Assembly (NCBI GenBank): GCA_021810735.1
Contig: JAJZIF010000091.1
Coordinates: forward strand, 1 to 10,298
Source: Acidobacteriota bacterium
GTDB lineage: Bacteria; Acidobacteriota; Terriglobia; Terriglobales; Acidobacteriaceae
Reading direction: 5' to 3'
DNA length: 10,298 bases
The translations under genes and the position numbers were made by a program. Position 1 is the stretch's first letter, and every line of letters starts with the position of its first letter. Positions 1-5,980 of the stretch are shown here, piece after piece. The notes beneath the pieces were generated by a model, which saw only the letters and a program-made list of their open reading frames with translations, was not told the DNA's origin and ran no database searches.

Positions 1-522
1 TTCTCGCTGATGAGCAACGTGAACAGCCTGTCGCTCAAGGCCGGTCAGACGGGCCAGGTGACGATCAGCATGATTCCGGTGGGCGGCTTTACCGGCACGG
101 TGCAGTTCACCTGCAGCGGGTTGCCGGCGAACTCGCAGTGCACGTTCTCGCCCGCGTCGCTGACGGCCGATGGCTCGAACACAAAACAGACAGACCAGAT
201 GATGATCACCACCAAGGGCCCGAACTCCGGCACGGTGGCGCTGATGACGCATCCCGGCAAGCCGGACGGAGTGATGCTGGCAGGCATCTTCTGGCTGCCG
301 GGGCTGCTCTTCGGCGGCTTCCTGTTCTGGCAGCGCAAGAGACTGACGGCAAAATACAGAGTGTTGCTGATATTGCTGGTCGCAGCAGCCGTGATCTCCG
401 GCGCAGTCGGCTGTGGGTCGACGCCGCCGTACACAGCAGCTGGAGCATCAGTGGTAACAGTGACGGCAACCAGCGGTTCATCGTCGCATACGACAAGTGT
501 TTATCTCGACGTGACCAAGTGA
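1..522 (+). CDS. C-terminal part of a large Ig-like repeat surface protein (5' end outside window)
   Basis: The frame is already open at base 1, so the ATG at base 10 is internal and the gene starts outside the window. The visible part holds one bacterial Ig-like repeat: an N-terminal half with the pattern GTVQFTCSGLPANSQCTFSP (residues 29-48 counted from base 10), and a final strand rich in Thr/Ser/Val (residues 147-170). Between the halves sits an insertion: hydrophobic segment about 88-107, a basic loop QRKRLTAKYR (108-117), a second hydrophobic segment about 118-134, then GCGS. Proteins of this design, often with many Ig-like or NHL repeats, are frequent in Acidobacteriaceae and are thought to be cell-surface or secreted; no ligand can be named. 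The insertion might anchor the protein in the membrane. The stop is TGA at 520-522, and the gene converges on the hyf-like operon. I am confident of the family style, not of the function. Confidence 0.75.
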   Translation, partial: FSLMSNVNSLSLKAGQTGQVTISMIPVGGFTGTVQFTCSGLPANSQCTFSPASLTADGSNTKQTDQMMITTKGPNSGTVALMTHPGKPDGVMLAGIFWLPGLLFGGFLFWQRKRLTAKYRVLLILLVAAAVISGAVGCGSTPPYTAAGASVVTVTATSGSSSHTTSVYLDVTK

Positions 523-594
523 GAGAGCCGGCAACTGCATCTCGGGGTGCTGGTCCACCGTCGAGACCCTCATATATAGGACGGCGCGCTTCAC
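523..594 (-). pseudogene. N-terminal remnant of a serine recombinase (resolvase/invertase family)
   Basis: Starting from GTG at 594-592 the - strand encodes VKRAVLYMRVSTVDQHPE followed by MQLPAL. This is the classic first strand of resolvase-family serine recombinases. Y7-x-R9-V-S11 is the active-site block, with S11 as the nucleophile that attacks DNA and R9 as a catalytic arginine. Similarity stops after about 24 codons: the frame runs on as unrelated residues antisense to the left-edge gene and ends at 478-480. A working enzyme needs roughly 180 residues or more, so this is a broken relic, not a gene. The point where similarity ends (523) directly abuts the stop codon of the left-edge CDS (520-522), which suggests a deletion or recombination joint. 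The GTG overlaps the stop of a small upstream frame (GTGA). Confidence 0.7.
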
Positions 595-605
595 TTGCGC
601 CGTCC
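579..605. terminator. Perfect 9-bp inverted repeat between convergent genes, possible bidirectional terminator
   Basis: GGACGGCGC (579-587) and GCGCCGTCC (597-605) are exact reverse complements with a 9-nt loop. The stem is very GC-rich and lies 57 bp after the stop of the left-edge gene and about 190 bp after the stop of hyfI, between two converging transcripts. There is no clear T run on either side, so a classical intrinsic terminator is not proven. It also covers the GTG start of the recombinase remnant, where it could instead have shut off translation. Confidence 0.35.
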
Positions 606-668
606 CTTCGGTTTCGGAGAGTGCTTGACGAGGTAGTTCTCGATAAACTCCAGAAGCACGTCGGTCAT
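591..668 (-). CDS. Possible 25-aa ORF coupled to the recombinase remnant
   Basis: An ATG at 668-666 opens a 25-codon frame (MTDVLLEFIENYLVKHSP then KPKGRRK) ending in TGA at 593-591. That stop overlaps the GTG of the recombinase remnant by GTGA, a standard translational-coupling arrangement. The peptide has a short amphipathic helix-like part followed by a very basic tail. The same frame is open upstream all the way to the TAG of hyfI (798-800), so the true start could be further upstream, for example a GTG at 743-741, giving 51 residues. A weak purine stretch (CAGGGTCAG) precedes the ATG. I do not recognise the family. It may be a relic that arrived with the recombinase, or a chance frame. 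Confidence 0.3.
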   Translation of the reverse strand: MTDVLLEFIENYLVKHSPKPKGRRK

Positions 669-797
669 ATTCTGACCCTGCTGGTTGACAGTCGCAATGG
701 CGCACGGTTTCGAGTCATGAACCGTAGGCTGTTGTGCGCGCACCCGAGGGCGCGCAGGCAGAGTAGCAGCAACGGAGGAGACAGAGTCGTAGTTGCG

Positions 798-1343
798 CTA
801 GGAACGCTTTGCCTTATCCCGCTTTGATGCTTGACCCTGGGCGGAAACAACGGCGTCGAGAATACCGGCTAAAATCTTCGCGGGCTCGGGCGGGCAGCCC
901 GGGATGACGCGATGCACGGGAATGACATCCGCTACGCTGCCACGGCTGGCGTAGCTCTTTCCAAAGATGCCGCCGCAAGCTCCGCAGTCGCCGACAGCAA
1001 TGACCACTTTTGGATCGGGGATTGCGCCATAGGTACGCTTCAGCGCTTCTTCCATGTTGACCGAAACCGGACCCGTGACCAGCAACACGTCGGCATGACG
1101 CGGGCTCGCGACAAATTTGATTCCGGCGCCTTCGAGGTTGTAATAGGGGTTACTCAGCGCCTGAAGTTCCAGTTCACAACCGTTACAGGAGCCGGCATCC
1201 ACATGACGAATGCAAAGAGCGCGGCCAAGAATTCGGCGAATGTCTTCCTGCACGCTTTCAAGCGGGGGAGACTCCGGAGAACGAGCAGGAAGCCTCTCGG
1301 TCAGAATGCCGGTACGCAGCATGAGTGAAATGACGTCAAACAT
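798..1343 (-). CDS. hyfI: HyfI/HycG/NuoB-like Fe-S subunit of a hydrogenase-related membrane complex
   Basis: This 181-aa protein is the small, electron-transferring subunit, homologous to NuoB of complex I and to HycG/HyfI of formate hydrogenlyases. It would sit in the peripheral arm next to HyfG. The proximal 4Fe-4S ligands are all visible: C53 and C56 in GSCNGCE, C120 in GDCGACGG and C150 in GCPPEP. The C53-x2-C56 spacing is hydrogenase-like rather than the tandem cysteines of complex I NuoB. The N-terminus (about 50 residues) carries the short hydrophobic helix and Arg/Pro-rich linker usual for this family, and the C-terminus is a basic tail. The ATG at 1343 lies 7 bp after the hyfG stop and has only a weak ribosome-binding site, so coupling to hyfG is likely. 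It is the last gene of the operon; no ferredoxin subunit gene follows. Family call is sure, physiological role is not. Confidence 0.93.
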   Translation of the reverse strand: MFDVISLMLRTGILTERLPARSPESPPLESVQEDIRRILGRALCIRHVDAGSCNGCELELQALSNPYYNLEGAGIKFVASPRHADVLLVTGPVSVNMEEALKRTYGAIPDPKVVIAVGDCGACGGIFGKSYASRGSVADVIPVHRVIPGCPPEPAKILAGILDAVVSAQGQASKRDKAKRS

Positions 1344-1350
1344 CAGGCGA

Positions 1351-2898
1351 TCACCCGTCTTGTCCGCTGTAGGACAGGTTGAAGGATTTGTTGATCAGCG
1401 GAAAGTCCGGCACGATATCCCCAAGGATGGCGAACTCCAGTAGCGGCCAGTTCTGCCACGACGGATCGTGCGCATGACAACGACGGATGCCGCCGCCAGC
1501 AGCTGTTTCCAGAACCACCATGACTGGCCCGCGCCAGCCCTCGATTAGTCCGATGCCAAGACAGCCTCCGGAAGCAACGGTCGGCGTGTTCTGCAGCGGA
1601 CCTGCAGGAAGACCCTCCAGCAGGATGCGGCACAGCCGCAACGACTCCATAACCTCATCAAAGCGAACATGGACCCGCGCCGCAACATCTCCATACGGCT
1701 GCGTTACAAGGTTGGGAACAAGCCCGTCATAAGGCGACCACGGATGATCCACGCGCAAGTCGCAGGCAATACCGGAGGCCCGAGCTGCCAGCCCCAGTGC
1801 GCCGAACTGCCTTGCCAGTCTGTGCTCAAGACGCCCGGTTTCGCGAAAGCGATCTTGCAATCCCGCGTGTTCGGCATAAATGGAGCGCAGGGTGGCGACG
1901 CCCTCTTCCAGCGTTTCATACTGCGTCAGTAACAGATCACCACCGCCCTCAGGCAAATCGCCGGCTACGCCCCCGGGGACGATGTAATCCATCAAATAGC
2001 GCGCGCCGAAGGTAAGTGTGTTGGCGCGAAGCAGATTCTCTTTGAAGCGTGAGAATTGCGTGAGGCCAAACGCGAATCCGGCATCGTTGCCCAGTGCTCC
2101 CAGATCTCCAAGATGGTTGGCAATCCGTTCGTGTTCAAGCGCCAGGGCACGCAGCGCTACGGCGCGCGGCGGACAGGACGTATACGTGATGGATTCGAGC
2201 GCCGCGCAATACGCCCAGGAAAACGCTACTGCCGAATCTCCTGACAAACGCGCCGCCAGCCGATGTCCCTCCTGTTGCGACAGCGACTCAAATCGTTTGG
2301 CGACGCCCTTATGCGTGTAGCCCAGACGCTCTTCGAGACGCAGCACCTTTTCTCCCACAACCGAGAAGCGAAAGTGGCCCGGTTCAATCATGCCGGCATG
2401 CACCGGACCCACGGCGATCTCATGCACTCCATCCCCCTCGACCATGACAAACGGATACGGCTCCGGATCGAGGGGATAGGACTGACTGGCGCTAATTTCC
2501 CGGCGGAGTGGAAATAGATTCCCTGGCCATCCGCCGTGCCGCAGCCAGGCGCGGGCGTCGGCCTCTTCAGCGGAGATGCCGAGCAGATCGTATGCGGCGC
2601 GCTCCATTCGCAACGCGGCGGGAAAAATCGTAGAGAGTCCCGGATAGCTCGGATTCCTCACGTCCTCGATTGAGTGTTCCAACACCAATATGCTCTGTGG
2701 CAGGAGCCACGCCGCATATACCCGGAAATAGGCATCTCGATCCCGGTCGTCTGCACCCCAAAGCGTCAGGAACTTCGCGTCGGCGTTGTGCAGCGCCTGC
2801 GCGGTCCGGAGCCATCCCTCGCGGTCCACGCGCAGGAGGTAGCTCTGAATATTGGACGGTATCGGCAACTGCTGATCTTTCGCAAAATCTGTTTCCAT
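1351..2898 (-). CDS. hyfG: HyfG/HycE-like large subunit (NuoC-NuoD fusion) lacking the [NiFe] ligands; Ehr type
   Basis: This is a 515-aa fusion of a NuoC-like 30-kDa domain (about residues 15-135, with IFPAALRMERAAYDLLGI) and a NuoD/hydrogenase large-subunit domain (about 150-515, with GPVHAGMIEPGHFRF at 164-178). In a group 4 hydrogenase two CxxC pairs bind Ni-Fe. Here the first is S219-G-D-S222, and the second, DPCxxC, aligns with N507-L-S-Y-S-G512, so all four cysteines are gone and no [NiFe] site can form. The protein ends at DG three residues later, without the C-terminal extension that hydrogenases carry and cleave on maturation. This fits energy-converting hydrogenase-related (Ehr) complexes, where the site is thought to serve another function, perhaps quinone-like or unknown. 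The start is taken at ATG 2898, because GGAGGG (2909-2904) sits 5 nt upstream. An upstream in-frame start at 2937 would overlap hyfF and lacks support. It follows hyfF by 2 bp. Confidence 0.93.
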   Translation of the reverse strand: METDFAKDQQLPIPSNIQSYLLRVDREGWLRTAQALHNADAKFLTLWGADDRDRDAYFRVYAAWLLPQSILVLEHSIEDVRNPSYPGLSTIFPAALRMERAAYDLLGISAEEADARAWLRHGGWPGNLFPLRREISASQSYPLDPEPYPFVMVEGDGVHEIAVGPVHAGMIEPGHFRFSVVGEKVLRLEERLGYTHKGVAKRFESLSQQEGHRLAARLSGDSAVAFSWAYCAALESITYTSCPPRAVALRALALEHERIANHLGDLGALGNDAGFAFGLTQFSRFKENLLRANTLTFGARYLMDYIVPGGVAGDLPEGGGDLLLTQYETLEEGVATLRSIYAEHAGLQDRFRETGRLEHRLARQFGALGLAARASGIACDLRVDHPWSPYDGLVPNLVTQPYGDVAARVHVRFDEVMESLRLCRILLEGLPAGPLQNTPTVASGGCLGIGLIEGWRGPVMVVLETAAGGGIRRCHAHDPSWQNWPLLEFAILGDIVPDFPLINKSFNLSYSGQDG

Positions 2899-2900
2899 CG

Positions 2901-4355
2901 TTACCCTCCAATCAAATGTGCGGCGGAGCTGTACCACGCAGCCAGAGCGGGTGGGATGTACACGCCCAAGATGAGCACCAGCGCAAGATGAACAAAGACA
3001 GGCGTTAACGCCGGCGAGTGCGGCAATCGCCGCGAATCGCTTTCCCCAAAGACCATCGGTTGCACCTTGCTGAAGATCCCGGCGAAAGCGACGCCAAAGG
3101 CCAGCAGCAGAAACGGAGTCGCCCAGGGATGATGCCGCATCGCCGTCGTAAGGATGAGAAATTCGCTGGCGAAGATGCCGAAGGGCGGCATGCCGAGAAT
3201 CGCAATCGACCCGAGGATCAGCCCCCAGCCAATCGTGGGGCTGATACTGACAAGTCCGCGGATATCATCCATGTGCTGAGTGCCCGCGGTCTGCGAAGCA
3301 TGTCCAGCGGTGAAGAAGATGGATGACTTGGTGAGGGAGTGAAGTGTCATGTGCAGCAGGGCGGCGAAATTGGCAATAGGTCCGCCGAGTCCAAAGGCAA
3401 AGGTGATGATGCCCATGTGCTCGATCGACGAATAACCGAAGAGGCGCTTGATGTCGCGTTGCCTCCAGAGCAGGAAGGCTCCAATCACCGCGGTCAACAG
3501 CCCGAAGCCCATCAGCATCCGGCCCGGCAGTGCAACGCCGATGGACCCTTCGGCGAGAATCTTGCAGCGGATGACCGCATACAGCGCCACATTCAACAGC
3601 AGACCTGAAAGCACCGCCGAGACCGGCGTTGGACCTTCAGCATGCGCATCGGGCAGCCAGCTGTGCAGGGGAACAAGACCGACCTTGGTTCCATACCCCA
3701 CCAGGAGAAAGACGAAAGCCAGGCCCATCACCTGTGGCTCCAGATGTGTCTTCACCGCATTGAGGTGCGTCCACAGCAGAGCAGTCATGCCTTCGCGGCC
3801 CAGCGTCTGCTGGGCGGCAAAATAGAGCAGCATGGTGCCGAAGAGAGCGAGCGCAATGCCGACGCCGCAGAGGATGAAGTACTTCCAGGCTGCTTCGAGG
3901 CTCGCCTTGGTGCGGTAGAGCGAAACCAGCAGCACGGTGGAGAGCGTGGCAGCCTCCATCGCCACCCACAGGATGCCCATGTTGTTGGTCAGCAACGCCA
4001 GCAGCATCGCTCCCATAAAGAGCTGGTACATGCTGTGGTAGAGCCGCAGGCGATGGGGAGTCAGCCGGCCATGAGCTTCCTCGATGCGCATGTAAGGCCG
4101 CGAAAAGAGCGAAGTCGTGAGACCGACAAAGGCTGTCAGAGCCACGAGGAACACATTGAACGAGTCGACGAAGAACTGATCGTGCCAGACCAGCAGCGAG
4201 CCGTGCCGAATCACACGCAGCACCAGCACTGCGGCGGCCATCAGCGTCGCAAAACTGATGCCCACGTTCAGCTCTGCCGCAAACCGGCGCGCTCCCAGCA
4301 TGGCAAGCAGAAGTGCGCCAAGCAGCGGCAGGCCGAGTACCAGAAATACTTCCAC
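2901..4355 (-). CDS. hyfF: HyfF-like antiporter subunit (NuoN/MrpD family)
   Basis: This 484-aa integral membrane protein has about 13-14 hydrophobic segments and belongs to the Mrp-antiporter-like family of complex I proton channels. The functional residues of the channel are present: E134 in WVAMEAATLS (the TM5 glutamate), K224 in GYGTKVGLVP (the TM7 lysine), and the H231, D236, H238 cluster in HSWLPDAHAEGP. Later it has YSSIEHMGII and a TKSSIFF segment typical of group 4 complexes. It should translocate protons, or possibly sodium, as the complex turns over. The start is GTG at 4355-4353, chosen because an excellent AAGGAGGA lies 5 nt upstream and because this leaves just 1 bp after the hyfE stop. 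It could equally be labelled HyfD-like, since these paralogues are hard to separate by eye. Confidence 0.92.
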   Translation of the reverse strand: MEVFLVLGLPLLGALLLAMLGARRFAAELNVGISFATLMAAAVLVLRVIRHGSLLVWHDQFFVDSFNVFLVALTAFVGLTTSLFSRPYMRIEEAHGRLTPHRLRLYHSMYQLFMGAMLLALLTNNMGILWVAMEAATLSTVLLVSLYRTKASLEAAWKYFILCGVGIALALFGTMLLYFAAQQTLGREGMTALLWTHLNAVKTHLEPQVMGLAFVFLLVGYGTKVGLVPLHSWLPDAHAEGPTPVSAVLSGLLLNVALYAVIRCKILAEGSIGVALPGRMLMGFGLLTAVIGAFLLWRQRDIKRLFGYSSIEHMGIITFAFGLGGPIANFAALLHMTLHSLTKSSIFFTAGHASQTAGTQHMDDIRGLVSISPTIGWGLILGSIAILGMPPFGIFASEFLILTTAMRHHPWATPFLLLAFGVAFAGIFSKVQPMVFGESDSRRLPHSPALTPVFVHLALVLILGVYIPPALAAWYSSAAHLIGG

Positions 4356-4356
4356 G

Positions 4357-5022
4357 TCAGTCCTCCTTCAGCGCTTCGAGGTGATGCAGGTCGAGGCTGT
4401 CGAACTGCTCGCGGATCTGGAAAAAGAAAATTCCGAGAATGAAGACGCCGACGAGTACATCGAGCGCGATTCCCAGTTCAATCACCATGGGCATGCCATA
4501 GGTCGCGCTGGTAGCGGCAAAAAAGAGGCCGTTTTCCATAGCCAGAAATCCGATGACCTGCGTGACTGCCTTGCGGCGGGTGATCATCATGAGAAACGAA
4601 AGCAAAATAACCGCAAGGGCGATGCCCAGCGTGTTTCGCGTGATCGTGGTGGCCATCTCGCTGATCGGTTGCGCCAGGCCAAAGGCAAAGATCACCAGCA
4701 CCAGCCCGATCAGCATGGTGAGGGGGATGTTCACGACGGGTTCGCGATCCCATTGCGCTCCAAGTCTTTCAATCAGCCGGTGCAGAATCCACGGGAGCCC
4801 GATAACTTTGAGGATGAGCGTCAGCGCCGCCGAGTAATAAAGCTCCGTGAGTCCCGCATCGTAAGCAACGAGACAAGTGGACAGGCAGAGGATGGCGCCC
4901 TGCCAGGCATAGAGCAGGATCAGCCGCTGCGTTCGCCGCCGGGACAGCATCGCGAAGGAAATCAGAAGCAGACCGGCGGCGAGCAGGTTCACAAGCTGCG
5001 CGATCAGATGGGACTTAAGCAT
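4357..5022 (-). CDS. hyfE: HyfE-like membrane subunit (NuoK-related)
   Basis: This 221-aa protein has about 7 hydrophobic helices and matches HyfE-type subunits, whose C-terminal half resembles NuoK and, in the Ehr/Hyf complexes, bridges the NuoH-like subunit and the antiporters. Buried charged residues that could carry protons are K72 (LILKVIG), E163 (LAMENGLFF), E182 (MVIELGI) and D188 (ALDVLVG). The ATG at 5022-5020 overlaps the end of hyfC by 8 bp. A longer reading from 5136 would add 38 residues read antigenically out of character (Ser/Cys/Arg-rich, no homology) and overlap hyfC by over 120 bp, so I reject it. Its stop is 1 bp before hyfF. Function within the complex is inferred from the family. 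Confidence 0.9.
   Translation of the reverse strand: MLKSHLIAQLVNLLAAGLLLISFAMLSRRRTQRLILLYAWQGAILCLSTCLVAYDAGLTELYYSAALTLILKVIGLPWILHRLIERLGAQWDREPVVNIPLTMLIGLVLVIFAFGLAQPISEMATTITRNTLGIALAVILLSFLMMITRRKAVTQVIGFLAMENGLFFAATSATYGMPMVIELGIALDVLVGVFILGIFFFQIREQFDSLDLHHLEALKED
4361..4368 (-). promoter_or_regulatory. Ribosome-binding site that fixes the GTG start of hyfF
   Basis: On the - strand AAGGAGGA lies inside the last codons of hyfE, 5 nt before the GTG at 4355-4353. It is the strongest Shine-Dalgarno sequence in the operon, which may raise the amount of HyfF or re-initiate translation mid-operon. Confidence 0.75.
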
Positions 5023-5980
5023 GCGTGTTGGCTCCCAGCAACAAGTGGACAAGCAGGCCCAGCACGGCGAGCAGGAACGCAATCGCCAGATATTCCGGCG
5101 CGCGGAAGAGCCGCAGCTTGGCGGAAATGGACTCAATCAATGCAAGAACGGCTCCGGCAACAGCCAGTTTCCCCAGGAGCGCAACGATCGCAAGCAGCAG
5201 TGTGCCCGTGCCGTCCACTCCGTGTGTGGCGATGCCCCACGGAAAAAACAACGCGAAACCAACGCATGCGTAGTTGAAGAGCTTCAGGCTGGACGCCCAT
5301 TCCATCAGAGCGAGATGCCGCGCGGAGTATTCCAGCAGCATTGCTTCGTGGATCATGGTCAGTTCCAGGTGGGTCGCCGGGTTGTCGATGGGAATGCGGG
5401 CGTTTTCGGCAAGCAGCACCATCAGGAATGCGATGGCGGCAAAGATGACGCTCGGGTCGATCAGCGCGGGATGCGCCGCGTAGCCATCGACGAGACTCGG
5501 CAAGGCTGTGCTGCCATAAAGCAGAAACGCATTGAACATCACCATCAGCAGCGCCGGTTCCGCAAGAAAGCCGACCATCATTTCCCGGCGCGCACCCATG
5601 GTGCCAAAGGCCGTACCGATGTCCATCGCCGCCAGCGACTGGAAGACTCTCGCCGTGGCGAAAAGGCCAATCAGGGCAATGGCGTCGGCAGCCTGCGCAA
5701 AGGGCAAATCGGTTGCCAGGGAAGGAATGATCGCCGCCGCCAGCACCATGGTTCCGAACAGCACATAGGGTGTCGCCCGAAACAACGGCGATGCCTCCGT
5801 CGCAAGCGCGACATCCTTCTGGAACAGCTTGCGCAGCATGCGATAAGGCTGCAAAAGAGGAGGCGCCGAGCGGTTCTGCATCCAGGCGCGGCACTGCGCA
5901 ATCCATCCCGTGAAGAGAGGCGCAATCGCAATCGCCAGTGCCACTTCTCCAAGTTGCCGCGCAAGCGTGATTTCTCTCAT
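5015..5980 (-). CDS. hyfC: HyfC/HycD-like membrane subunit (NuoH family)
   Basis: This 321-aa protein with about 8 transmembrane helices is the NuoH-type anchor that joins the peripheral arm (HyfG/HyfI) to the membrane arm. Conserved blocks are RSAPPLLQPYRMLRKLF (37-53, the family's first cytoplasmic loop), GARREMMVGFLAEP (129-142, with E141), and ENARIPIDNP with the following E206, E212 and E217 (192-217). This last block corresponds to the acidic loop of NuoH that helps couple redox change to ion movement. The ATG at 5980 overlaps the stop of hyfB as ATGA, so translation is coupled. No quinone pocket can be judged from sequence alone. Confidence 0.92.
   Translation of the reverse strand: MREITLARQLGEVALAIAIAPLFTGWIAQCRAWMQNRSAPPLLQPYRMLRKLFQKDVALATEASPLFRATPYVLFGTMVLAAAIIPSLATDLPFAQAADAIALIGLFATARVFQSLAAMDIGTAFGTMGARREMMVGFLAEPALLMVMFNAFLLYGSTALPSLVDGYAAHPALIDPSVIFAAIAFLMVLLAENARIPIDNPATHLELTMIHEAMLLEYSARHLALMEWASSLKLFNYACVGFALFFPWGIATHGVDGTGTLLLAIVALLGKLAVAGAVLALIESISAKLRLFRAPEYLAIAFLLAVLGLLVHLLLGANTHA

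Noticed and set aside
735..756. TGCGCGC / GCGCGCA inverted repeat about 42 bp after hyfI as operon terminator
   Set aside because: Stem of 7 bp with no following T run; such GC repeats arise easily in this composition, so I do not call it a terminator.
138..827. 229-codon open frame on the + strand across the left gene and the recombinase zone
   Set aside because: It overlaps the Ig-like protein out of frame and lies antisense to the recombinase remnant; its composition is Arg/Ser/Ala-rich low-information sequence.
2899..2937. Upstream start for hyfG giving 13 extra residues
   Set aside because: It lies inside hyfF with no ribosome site, while ATG 2898 has GGAGGG at proper distance.
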